Assembly (NCBI RefSeq): GCF_913058315.1
Contig: NZ_CAJXQY010000029.1
Coordinates: forward strand, 1 to 42,747
Reading direction: 5' to 3'
From: an uncultured Alteromonas sp.
GTDB taxonomy: Bacteria > Pseudomonadota > Gammaproteobacteria > Enterobacterales > Alteromonadaceae
DNA length: 42,747 nt
Below, in pieces: positions 36,075 to 42,747 of the stretch (positions are counted from its first letter, which is position 1; each line of letters begins with the position of its first letter). The translations under genes were made by a program, and so were the position numbers. A model generated the notes under the pieces. It did no database searches and was not told where the DNA came from. It saw only the letters and a program-made list of their open reading frames with translations.

Positions 36075-37775
36075 TCAGCTTAACGGACCACTCAGGTTCA
36101 GGCCATATATGGCCAGCATTATAATGGCGCCGGATAGTGCCACATAATAGAGCGTAGGTAACAGTGTTTTACGTAGAGTGGTGCCCTCCTGACCGAGTAA
36201 TCCAACCGTGGCACTGGCTGCCACTACATTATGGATAGCAATCATGTTACCTGCCGCGGCGCCAACAGCCTGGCCGGCAATTATGACAGCTGGCGAGAGA
36301 TTGAGACTTATCGCGGCTTCAAACTGAAACTGACTGAACATCATATTCGATACCGTATTAGAACCGGCAATGAATGCGCCTAATGCGCCGATAGTAGGGC
36401 TGATGAGCGGGAATGCGTCGCCAAAGATACGGGCAAACAACAGCGCACTGCTCATTGGCATACTGGGCAGGTCTGCTAGATTAACCCCGGAATTGATGAA
36501 CAGTCGCACCATGGGGATGGTAAACATCAATACAAAGCCGGCACCAATAATGGTTTTACCCGAATCTTTTAAGGCTGTGGTAAAAGTATGCTGGCGACTC
36601 TGACCATGGCTCTGAAAGATTATGGCGACCAATGCGGCAATCAGCAGCAGGCCGCCGGGCAGGTAGAGTGGACTGAATGCAGCGCTGACGCCCGCTTCAC
36701 CAAGAATATCGGTCATACCAATGCTAAGACCACTCAGTAACGACTTTACTTCACCTGATACCCTGGATATAACCAGTAAAATCGCTACCAGTACGTAAGG
36801 TGTCCAGGCTTTAAACTGTGACATAGGTTGGTTGCCCACGTAATCGTTGGCGTTGATTTCGAGCATCCCCAGCCAGGCTTTTGGCCATTCTGCTTTGGGG
36901 GCAAAGTCCCATTGCTGTGTGGGCATCAGAAAGCCGCGCTTGGCTGCATTAACCACTACCAGCAGGCTGAACAGACCGCCGATCAATGACGGGAATTCAG
37001 GACCCAGAAAAATACCGGTCAGCGCATAGGGCAGGGTAAACATGAGTCCCGCAAACAGGGCGAAGGGCAATACCGCAAAGCCTTCTTTCCAACTGCGATT
37101 CGGGCCAAAAAAGCGGGTCAGGAAAATAACCATTAACAGCGGCATAAGCGTGCCAACAATGCCATGGATAATGGCTACCTGGGTCGTGATCAACTGAATA
37201 AATTGTTCCCAGCTCCAGCCTTCCTGAGCCAGTTGCTGGCTAATCGATGCGCCATCCAGGCCGTTATTGACGCCAATGATGATTGGCGTCCCTACTGCGC
37301 CAAACGAAACCGGTGTGCTTTGTACCATCATGCCGATCATTACCGCTGCCAGTGCCGGAAAACCTAAAGCTACCATGAGTGGGGCTGCTATCGCGGCGGG
37401 CGTACCGAAGCCAGAAGCCCCCTCCAGAAAAGTGCCGAAACACCAGGCAATAATAATGGCCTGTACCCGGCGATCGGGGGAAACCTGGGCAAAGCCTTGT
37501 CGTATGGTTTGGATCGCGCCGGTATACTTCAGCGTATTAAGTAAAAATATCGCACCAAAAACAATCCACAGGACCGAAACGGTAACAATGAGCCCCTGAA
37601 TAATGGACGCTGCCACACGTTGACCACTCATGTCCCACACCAGCAACGCCAGTAGCGCGGTAGTGATGAGCACCGCGGGCATGGCTTTTCTGGCCGGCCA
37701 CTGAAAGCCCAGCAGTAACAGCGCCGAAAGCCCGATTGGTAACAATGCCAGCAAGCCCAGCGTGACATCACTCAT
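36075..37775 (-). CDS. lldP: L-lactate permease family transporter (LctP/LldP)
   Basis: A 566-residue inner-membrane protein with about 14 transmembrane helices. Family landmarks include [62 protein letters not shown] in the first half, and [23 protein letters not shown] and [18 protein letters not shown] in the second. It is a proton-coupled importer of lactate (L-, D- and often glycolate). It is the first gene of the minus-strand lactate/PepSY block, with AGGAG upstream of the ATG and a perfect 14-bp palindrome 22 bp before it. A LysR gene is divergent. Confidence 0.93.
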   Translation of the reverse strand: MSDVTLGLLALLPIGLSALLLLGFQWPARKAMPAVLITTALLALLVWDMSGQRVAASIIQGLIVTVSVLWIVFGAIFLLNTLKYTGAIQTIRQGFAQVSPDRRVQAIIIAWCFGTFLEGASGFGTPAAIAAPLMVALGFPALAAVMIGMMVQSTPVSFGAVGTPIIIGVNNGLDGASISQQLAQEGWSWEQFIQLITTQVAIIHGIVGTLMPLLMVIFLTRFFGPNRSWKEGFAVLPFALFAGLMFTLPYALTGIFLGPEFPSLIGGLFSLLVVVNAAKRGFLMPTQQWDFAPKAEWPKAWLGMLEINANDYVGNQPMSQFKAWTPYVLVAILLVISRVSGEVKSLLSGLSIGMTDILGEAGVSAAFSPLYLPGGLLLIAALVAIIFQSHGQSRQHTFTTALKDSGKTIIGAGFVLMFTIPMVRLFINSGVNLADLPSMPMSSALLFARIFGDAFPLISPTIGALGAFIAGSNTVSNMMFSQFQFEAAISLNLSPAVIIAGQAVGAAAGNMIAIHNVVAASATVGLLGQEGTTLRKTLLPTLYYVALSGAIIMLAIYGLNLSGPLS

Positions 37776-37796
37776 AGTGTTTCTCCTGAATCATTA

Positions 37797-37810
37797 TCAC
37801 CCCGGGGTGA
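37797..37810. promoter_or_regulatory. Perfect 14-bp palindrome before the lactate permease gene
   Basis: TCACCCCGGGGTGA is self-complementary over all 14 bases and is GC-rich within an AT-rich 217-bp divergent intergenic region. It lies 22 bp from the permease ATG, where binding would block transcription or initiation, so it is a candidate operator. The binding protein is unknown; the divergent LysR or the RegA-like regulator are candidates. Confidence 0.5.
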
Positions 37811-38001
37811 ATTTAGCGGAAAGGGTACGTATTTATTGTCGTGGTCTGCTACCAAAGTTTAATGTTTCTGCGGTGTAGAAATAATGTAACAGACTTTGCT
37901 TTGTGCTGTGGACTCTACAATTGTGCCGGCTGTTAATCTATATTCAGATGCAATATGATTGTTTCCTTTTTTGCACTAATAAATGAGCCAGGGTGAATTC
38001 A

Positions 38002-38907
38002 ATGTTCAAAGCCGATGACATGTTGCTGTTTGTTCACGTGGTGGAAGAAGGTTCATTTTCACGGGTATCGGCTAAGTATGAAATTACCATGTCGGTGGTC
38101 AGTAAGCGGGTGGCCCGGTTGGAGAAAGCCCTCAACGTACAGCTATTGTATCGCACTACTCGCAAGCTGAGCCTTACTGACGCCGGTCAGGCGCTGTATA
38201 AAAAAGCCAAACTCGCTCAGCAGGCACTACAAGACGCTCAGGATGTAGTGGCGGGTTACAGCAGTGACACTCGCGGTAGAATAAAAATGACGATGCCGGT
38301 GGTAACGGCCAACCTGGTGCTGAATCAGGCATTAGTTGAGTTTTGCGAACAATACCCGGGCATTGAAGTAGAACTTCGGGTGACTAACCGGGTGGTAGAT
38401 ATTCTTGATGAAGGCTTTGACCTGGCGATCCGAACCGCTAACCTGGCAGATTCGTCGCTGGTCGCCAGGCGTTTGGTGGATTCTAACTGGGTGGTATGTG
38501 CAACGCCAGAATATCTGCAAACCTATGGAGAACCGGCACATCCGGACGAGCTGGAAAAGCATCACTGCCTGTTGTACAAGTATGAGGGGACTAAACCCGA
38601 AGCCTGGTTATTTCGCCTGGATGGTGAAGATAAACTGATGGCCGTGCAGGGTCGGTATCGCACTAATACTCTCGATACCCTCAAGCATGGCGTGCTGGCC
38701 GGTTTTGGCCTGGCCTATTTACCCAGAGCGCTTATCCATGAAGAACTGGAGGCGGGCAAACTGGTGTCGGTGCTGTCGCCATATGTTGCCAAGGAGCTTG
38801 GCATTTATGCTGTGTATCCGGGGTCACGCCAGCCCGACAAAAAGCTCAACCTGCTGGTTGAGCATTTCCGTCAGGCACTGCAGCGTAAAAAGCAGTATTT
38901 TGCTTAA
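38002..38907 (+). CDS. LysR-family transcriptional regulator
   Basis: A 301-residue LTTR. Its N-terminal winged HTH (about 4-62) includes GSFSRVSAKYEITMSVVSKRVARLEKAL, and its effector domain (about 88-295) is of the CrgA-like clade, with MTMPVVTANLVLNQALVEF and FGLAYLPRALIHEELEAG. ATG 38002 follows AGGGTG by seven bases and is preferred to GTG 37993. It is divergent from the lactate permease operon and is the simplest candidate for its regulator. Its stop overlaps that of the convergent porin gene by 3 bp. The effector could be lactate or another carboxylate, which is inference. Confidence 0.9.
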   Translation: MFKADDMLLFVHVVEEGSFSRVSAKYEITMSVVSKRVARLEKALNVQLLYRTTRKLSLTDAGQALYKKAKLAQQALQDAQDVVAGYSSDTRGRIKMTMPVVTANLVLNQALVEFCEQYPGIEVELRVTNRVVDILDEGFDLAIRTANLADSSLVARRLVDSNWVVCATPEYLQTYGEPAHPDELEKHHCLLYKYEGTKPEAWLFRLDGEDKLMAVQGRYRTNTLDTLKHGVLAGFGLAYLPRALIHEELEAGKLVSVLSPYVAKELGIYAVYPGSRQPDKKLNLLVEHFRQALQRKKQYFA

Positions 38908-40043
38908 AACGACATTTGTGCCGAAAGCTGCAGGTAGTCTGAATCCACGGCGATAATCCCTTCATCGTCTATGGCGTAGTTACCATATTCCACACCCACT
39001 TTGAGGTGTTTGTTAACCTGATTAATCAGATTAATACCCCATTGTGACCGTTTCTTTTCCAGTACCTCTGTTTCTGCCGTGCCAAAATAGGCCGTTGAAC
39101 GCAGGGTGTCACTCCAGTGATGACGAAATGAAAAACTGTAGGCCAGGGTTTCTTCCACTTCAATTTCATCGTTGGCCGGGTTGCGCACAATATCCGGTGT
39201 CATGGCGGCAGAAGCATAGCGACCGGGTTTGCCACCAGTTACCTGAAACCGAAAATCGTCGCCTTCGAAGATGTTGATTACGCCAGCCAGATTCGCGGCA
39301 AATGCCGTTTCATCGATACCGCCTTCATCTACCTGGCGAAGCATTGCTGCCACGGCTACCCAACCCCATTCTGCGGTATGGGTGTAACGGGTTACGAGAT
39401 CGGGTATCGACTCATCCGCATCGGCGTCATCGCCGCTCAATCCGATGGCACTGGAAGGCGTACCAATATCCCCATCGCCCCAGGTTTCGGGGTTTTCCAG
39501 GGCGAATTCCCAATTGTCGTAGGTGTAGCGCACCAACACCGCCCGCATAAAGGCTTCGCCAATAAACGGGCCGCCGAAGTCCAGTGTTTCGGGCATCGAA
39601 CGAACCGGCATAAAGGTGCTCCAGGCCTGGCCAGCAGTCCAGTTCTGGTAAGTGAAATACAAATGCCGTAGGCGCGGATTTGAAGAGTTACTGATAATTT
39701 CGTTGCCGCCACCGCCGTAGAAGTCAATTTCAACGAAGCCGGTGATATCGCCATAATCGACTTTCAGGTTGACCCGGGATTCTCGCACGTTAAAGCCGGT
39801 ATGAGAGGTTTCGGTAGGCTCGCCGCCGGGGTAATTGGCTACCCAGTAATCCTGATAGGCGATGTCACCATTGACATGACGGATGTCCATCTTGACATAC
39901 CCGCCGATGGCGACCACGGCTTTGTTTTCGCCTTCGCCCTGATTATAGATTTCGACGGCAGACACTGGCGAAGTAAACAGTGCCGAGGTTAGCCCCGCTG
40001 CAGCAAGGGTTTTGATGTTGAATGCATGCATAGAAAAAACCAT
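38904..40043 (-). CDS. DcaP-family outer-membrane porin
   Basis: A 379-residue protein with a signal peptide (cleavage after PVSA, about 29) and beta-barrel strands ending in SAQMSF with terminal Phe. The opening AIGGYVKMDIRH and later FNVRESRVNLKVDYGDITGFVEIDFYGGG, RHLYFTYQNWTAGQAWSTFM and RYTYDNWEFALENPE match DcaP-type porins, which take up carboxylates and other small anions. The N-terminal coiled coil of Acinetobacter DcaP is absent. The start could be ATG 40043 or the in-frame ATG 40031; neither has a strong Shine-Dalgarno sequence. Its substrate range would suit the lactate genes upstream, but no direct evidence links them. Confidence 0.85.
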   Translation of the reverse strand: MVFSMHAFNIKTLAAAGLTSALFTSPVSAVEIYNQGEGENKAVVAIGGYVKMDIRHVNGDIAYQDYWVANYPGGEPTETSHTGFNVRESRVNLKVDYGDITGFVEIDFYGGGGNEIISNSSNPRLRHLYFTYQNWTAGQAWSTFMPVRSMPETLDFGGPFIGEAFMRAVLVRYTYDNWEFALENPETWGDGDIGTPSSAIGLSGDDADADESIPDLVTRYTHTAEWGWVAVAAMLRQVDEGGIDETAFAANLAGVINIFEGDDFRFQVTGGKPGRYASAAMTPDIVRNPANDEIEVEETLAYSFSFRHHWSDTLRSTAYFGTAETEVLEKKRSQWGINLINQVNKHLKVGVEYGNYAIDDEGIIAVDSDYLQLSAQMSF

Positions 40044-40438
40044 TAATTTGAGTATGAAAAATCAGCCACGTAATGTACGAATATTCACAGTGGCGATATA
40101 TGCTTAATGAAGAACACATTGTTTCTAAAAATGCATAAATGAATCCGGACGGAGTCATTAAAGAAGAAACACCTGAGTCGGTTTCGCTGACTTCAGGCAT
40201 GACCTCAGTGTACCGAAGAAGAAAACAGGCATACTGATGCAGGTCAAAAAAGCTACAGGAATCAAAGGACTTCATTTTGCGCGGCGAGCTTAACTGCTCT
40301 GCCGACCACTGTCGCTCAAATTCACCCGCACTCAGTGTGATTGCTTAAATGCGCAGCAGTTATGTTAACGAGTTGACCACATTGTCATAATTTCCTGTAA
40401 AAACATGCGTTAGGCGTTAAATTGCCGAGCAATAATCA
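40044..40438. other. Intergenic region, no gene recognised
   Basis: About 400 bp upstream of the divergent porin and small-protein genes. Open frames here are short and lack a ribosome-binding site or recognisable protein character. I see no clear hairpin terminator or tRNA-like fold. It must contain the porin promoter, which I could not place. Confidence 0.5.
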
Positions 40439-40466
40439 TTGTGCGTGACGGTCATTTAGGTAAGAT
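40439..40466 (+). promoter_or_regulatory. Candidate sigma-70 promoter for the two-TM protein gene
   Basis: TTGTGC (40439-40444) and TAAGAT (40461-40466) are separated by 16 bp and lie about 40 bp before the GTG start at 40505. Both hexamers match consensus at about four of six bases. Confidence 0.45.
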
Positions 40467-40504
40467 ACAAGCATCACCCTATCTAAACCGCTGAAGCACC
40501 TAAA

Positions 40505-41044
40505 GTGAACGCAAAAAGTCAGGTCTCTCTACTGGAGTTAGCACCACAAGAAATTAAACACGCAAAAGTGATTGCTGGCGTGTCACCCTATGTACTGCGC
40601 AGAGTGTTTGGCTTTTGGGTTGTGTTTGTGGCGGCTATTGGCGGTCTGGTCACGGTTGCTCCGGATTTATCTGATACCTTCGTGACAATGACCTTAGGAG
40701 TCCTGCTGCTATTTACCTTCCTGATTTTTTATCAAAGTCGAATTGCAGAAGGCTGGCCAGCGATTATTCATTACCACAAGCGTATTGGTGTGGTTCAGGA
40801 CCCAGTGGCCCGGCGATTTTTATTTGTGGCCGATCACCTGGTGACAGATGCTAAGCCTCACGTGCTAACGCCGAATAAAAAAGCAGTAGCGATACAGATT
40901 GATGACAGTCAGCTAACCGATGAAGATAAATCCCTGTTGCAACAAGCCATTTGGCCGGAAGACAACAGCCTTATTGCGCTGAGTTATTTTAAGAAGCGTG
41001 AGAATATCTGCGCGTCGGTTAAAGCTATCGTGGGTAACGACTGA
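40505..41044 (+). CDS. Hypothetical inner-membrane protein, two TM helices
   Basis: A 179-residue protein of no family I recognise. A cytosolic N terminus (about 1-28) precedes a hairpin of two membrane helices (about 31-50 and 58-77, FGFWVVFVAAIGGLV and FVTMTLGVLLLFTFLIF). A soluble C-terminal domain of about 100 residues follows, with mixed charge and no clear motif. The start is GTG 40505; no ATG is suitably placed and the Shine-Dalgarno sequence is weak. It is flanked by intergenic DNA on both sides and is probably monocistronic. Confidence 0.7.
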   Translation: MNAKSQVSLLELAPQEIKHAKVIAGVSPYVLRRVFGFWVVFVAAIGGLVTVAPDLSDTFVTMTLGVLLLFTFLIFYQSRIAEGWPAIIHYHKRIGVVQDPVARRFLFVADHLVTDAKPHVLTPNKKAVAIQIDDSQLTDEDKSLLQQAIWPEDNSLIALSYFKKRENICASVKAIVGND

Positions 41045-41085
41045 CCTTATACTTTTGGGTAATTTCTTCATAGTGTCGAGAAATC

Positions 41086-41096
41086 GCTACACTTAA
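41086..41096 (+). promoter_or_regulatory. Sigma-S-type -10 element upstream of the BON gene
   Basis: GCTACACTTAA fits the extended sigma-S consensus KCTAYACTTAA at every position. It lies about 108 bp before the BON-protein ATG, and no sigma-70 -35 hexamer is well placed. OsmY, the E. coli relative, is a classical RpoS-dependent gene, so the assignment is consistent. Confidence 0.6.
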
Positions 41097-41203
41097 TTGC
41101 GTACCCAAATCTTTCTTTTTAATTAAATCCTTTTAAAACAATACCTTAAATATTGGCCTGAATCTCGCAACAGTCACTTCGAATTCTCAATCGGAGCGAC
41201 ATT

Positions 41204-41767
41204 ATGAAACGTTCAGTACTTTCTTTAATGGTTGTAGGTGTTATTACGGCATCAGCCGCTGGTCCGGCTTTAGCTGACTCAAAATGGGAAGATAAGGCCA
41301 AGGATGCCTGGATCGATGGTAAAGCTGAAGCGACACTGTTGTTCAATACTCATCTCAATTCTTTCGACATCAATACCGACGTTCAGGAAGGCGTCATTGT
41401 TCTGACCGGTAAAGTCGACAGCAGCGTTGATAAGAAACTGGCCGAAGAACTGGTCACCGGCATCGAGGGAGTTGCTTCGGTTGATAACCGTCTGACCATC
41501 CTTGAGGACGATGACGAGGAAATGATCAGTGAAGAAACCTCAAACGATTTAACCGACGCCAAAATTGCCACGGTAGTGAAATCCCGCTTACTGATGGACA
41601 GTGACATTTCGGGTCTGGACATCGACGTCGATGTTGAAGACAGCGAAGTCACTCTTAAAGGGACCGTTGGTAGTGAAGCAGAGCGCGCTCTGGCGGTAGA
41701 AATTGCCAAAAACGCTTCTGAAGTTAAATCCGTAGACGATCAGCTTTCAGTGGTCGAATCAGAATAA
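41204..41767 (+). CDS. OsmY-like BON-domain periplasmic protein
   Basis: A 187-residue protein with a signal peptide (cleaved near ALA-DS, about 25) and two BON domains. BON1 is about 32-95 (AEATLLFNTHLNSFDINTDV then GVIVLTGKV). BON2 is about 115-185 (DAKIATVVKSRLLMDSDISG then SEVTLKGTVGSEAE). The linker is very acidic (EDDDEEMISEE). The layout matches OsmY, a periplasmic stress-induced protein that supports outer-membrane protein folding or membrane stability. ATG follows GGAGCG by seven bases. A sigma-S-like promoter lies upstream and an intrinsic terminator directly downstream. Confidence 0.9.
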   Translation: MKRSVLSLMVVGVITASAAGPALADSKWEDKAKDAWIDGKAEATLLFNTHLNSFDINTDVQEGVIVLTGKVDSSVDKKLAEELVTGIEGVASVDNRLTILEDDDEEMISEETSNDLTDAKIATVVKSRLLMDSDISGLDIDVDVEDSEVTLKGTVGSEAERALAVEIAKNASEVKSVDDQLSVVESE

Positions 41768-41774
41768 ATCTAAT

Positions 41775-41806
41775 GGCGGTGAGTCATCCTGGCTGACCGC
41801 CTTTTT
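41775..41806 (+). terminator. Intrinsic terminator after the BON gene
   Basis: GGCGGT (41775-41780) pairs with ACCGCC (41796-41801). After a G-G mismatch the stem continues as AGTC/GGCT around a 5-nt loop, and TTTTT follows. It lies 8 bp after the BON stop codon. Confidence 0.82.
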
Positions 41807-41820
41807 GCATGGAACTGCAC

Positions 41821-41961
41821 ATGAATAATACCGAAAAAAATCCCGCTACACCTGATCATAAACCTGGCATTTTCAACTGGTTTGCACGATACGAAGAATC
41901 GGCCCATCCCAGTGAGTATGAAGTTAATCTGTCAGCTTCAGAGAAGCAGGAAGCCGACTAG
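41821..41961 (+). CDS. Possible small protein, 46 aa
   Basis: A 46-codon frame from ATG 41821 to TAG 41961, with GGA eight bases upstream; an in-frame ATG at 41809 would add four residues. The product is hydrophilic, with the central segment GIFNWFARYEESAHPSEYEV and a Lys/Glu-rich end, and has no signal peptide or membrane helix. I do not recognise it. It starts 15 bp after the BON terminator, so it would depend on readthrough or its own promoter, which weakens the call. Confidence 0.4.
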   Translation: MNNTEKNPATPDHKPGIFNWFARYEESAHPSEYEVNLSASEKQEAD

Positions 41962-42079
41962 CAAAATCGTCGGTAGCAAGTGCAAGAATCCGTGAGTAGC
42001 AAAACATTGAGCAGCGCAGTTGGACGCAAACAGCCGACGCTCTGTAAGCACTAATTTTCTAACAACCGTGGTGATAACT

Positions 42080-42454
42080 ATGCGAAATTTAACCAAATGG
42101 GCATTAGGATCTCTACTGGTTTGCAGCGGTGTTTTGGCAGCCAGTCAAACAACAACCGTGTCACAAACCGTCAATCGTTCGGTATCCGAATGGGCTGGCA
42201 GTGACACCGCAATGCAGATGCGATTGCATTCAGCGGCCCTTCAGGAACTGGAGGCGAGCGTTGCTGTTACGCAATTTGACAGCGCCAAACGCATGCACAC
42301 TTTGCGGCTCAAACGGATTATGCATTACATCAGTCAGGCGCGGGCCTACGAACAGCAGAACTGGCAGTATAACCGCGATGATGCGGTGCAGCGGGCCAGC
42401 AATATTTTGCGTCATCATCAGATGAAAACCGGACAGGGCAGTTATGTTTTATAA
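42080..42454 (+). CDS. Small exported protein of unknown function, upstream of mlaA
   Basis: A 124-residue protein with a signal peptide (RNLTKWALGSLLVCSGVLA, cleavage near AAS). The mature part of about 100 residues is mostly helical and rich in Gln, Ala and Arg/His (MRLHSAALQELEASV; MHYISQARAYEQQNWQYNRDDAVQRASNIL). No family recognised. ATG 42080 is preceded by GGTGAT and places the signal peptide at the N terminus; the frame from 42020 adds residues that would bury it. It overlaps the MlaA gene by 11 bp in a different frame, so the two are translationally coupled and may act together in outer-membrane maintenance. Confidence 0.68.
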   Translation: MRNLTKWALGSLLVCSGVLAASQTTTVSQTVNRSVSEWAGSDTAMQMRLHSAALQELEASVAVTQFDSAKRMHTLRLKRIMHYISQARAYEQQNWQYNRDDAVQRASNILRHHQMKTGQGSYVL

Positions 42455-42747
42455 AGTTGTATTCCCGGCCGCGTTGCTGGCTCTAACGGGATGTTCTTCG
42501 GTACCGCCCCCCCCTGAGAACGGGCAAAAGGCCGTCTCATCCAGGGAGGCCAACCGTTCTCAGGCTACCCCACAAGAGCAGCTTAGCGCCGGCCAGAACG
42601 TCACCCTGAAAACTTCTCAGGGGGAGCTGAATATCACACCTGCGGTGGTGTCGGTAGCCAATGCTCCGGCGGTCAATCCAACCACTGCGCCAGTATACAA
42701 TGACCCATGGGAAGGTTTTAATCGCTCGGTATTTGCCTTCAATCATG
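42444..42747 (+). CDS. mlaA: MlaA (VacJ) family outer-membrane lipoprotein, partial at window end
   Basis: The first 101 codons of a lipoprotein whose 3' part lies beyond the window. The signal peptide ends in lipobox LTGC (Cys17). A long Pro/Asn/Thr-rich linker (18-86) precedes NDPWEGFNRSVFAFNH, the diagnostic start of the MlaA fold. MlaA removes mislocalised phospholipids from the outer leaflet as the outer-membrane part of the Mla pathway. In E. coli the equivalent motif begins near residue 30, so the linker here is about 55-60 residues longer. ATG lies inside the end of the upstream gene. Confidence 0.88.
   Translation, partial: MFYKVVFPAALLALTGCSSVPPPPENGQKAVSSREANRSQATPQEQLSAGQNVTLKTSQGELNITPAVVSVANAPAVNPTTAPVYNDPWEGFNRSVFAFNH

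Noticed and set aside
39378..39671. 97-codon plus-strand frame inside the porin gene
   Set aside because: It is antisense to a clear DcaP-type porin with continuous beta-barrel character; composition is that of a shadow frame.
39943..40275. 110-codon minus-strand frame across the porin start
   Set aside because: It is out of frame with the porin, has Cys/His/Tyr-rich random composition and no ribosome-binding site.
1..42747. CRISPR arrays, tRNA/rRNA genes, insertion sequences, prophage or defence islands
   Set aside because: No regularly spaced repeats, cloverleaf-like sequences, transposase or phage structural genes were recognised by eye; the WYL regulator alone is not evidence of a defence system.

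Overview
The window looks like a chromosomal segment of a marine-type gammaproteobacterium, most likely of the Alteromonadaceae or a close relative. This is inferred from the gene repertoire: many lipoprotein hydrolases, CadC/TPR regulators, a TonB-dependent receptor, a DcaP-type porin, KefB with its ancillary protein, and paired lactate permease and Dld. Base composition is moderate and gene density high. No tRNA, rRNA, CRISPR array, insertion sequence or prophage was recognised. Bases 1-47 are not biological. They match the end of the Illumina P7 primer, an 8-base i7 index and the Nextera read-2 adapter with its transposon mosaic end, so the contig edge is untrimmed library sequence.

Layout. 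66-3800: a S41 peptidase lipoprotein; on the minus strand a LysR regulator followed by a uracil-DNA glycosylase-like protein; and a GST divergent from LysR. 3903-7994: a membrane-anchored AraC regulator, a membrane-tethered amidohydrolase, a small unknown protein and an orphan WYL regulator of the BrxR/CapW type. 8027-11769: an acyl-CoA synthetase divergent from an AraC regulator, then a periplasmic binding-protein-like gene. 11776-14327 (minus): a KefF/G-like quinone reductase overlapping a KefB-like K+/H+ antiporter. 14755-19119: an MFS exporter, a penicillin-acylase-family lipoprotein and an atypical SDR. 19268-22735: an overlapping response regulator/histidine kinase pair divergent from a second S41 lipoprotein. 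22904-28303: an HpaI-type aldolase and amidase pair, a large wHTH-TM-TPR regulator, and a divergent small exported TPR-like protein whose 3' end is highly structured.

The most interesting part is 28433-37775, about 9.3 kb entirely on the minus strand. In transcription order it holds an L-lactate permease, a FAD-dependent D-lactate dehydrogenase with a Cys-rich tail, a PepSY membrane protein, a paralogous PepSY protein fused to a plant-type 2Fe-2S ferredoxin, a methionine-rich TonB-dependent copper receptor of the OprC/NosA type, a hairpin terminator, and a RegB/RegA-like (ActS/ActR) two-component pair. This reads as a link between lactate oxidation or the quinone pool and copper acquisition or reduction at the inner membrane. 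That functional link is inference from gene order and motifs. A LysR gene divergent from the permease is the obvious candidate regulator of the lactate genes, and a DcaP-like porin lies convergent to it.

40505-42747 holds a small two-TM protein, an OsmY-like BON protein behind a sigma-S-type -10 element, a possible 46-codon gene, a small exported protein, and the start of an MlaA lipoprotein cut by the window end. Several translation starts were moved inward from the longest possible reading frame on the basis of Shine-Dalgarno placement and signal-peptide or domain position. These choices are stated in each entry.
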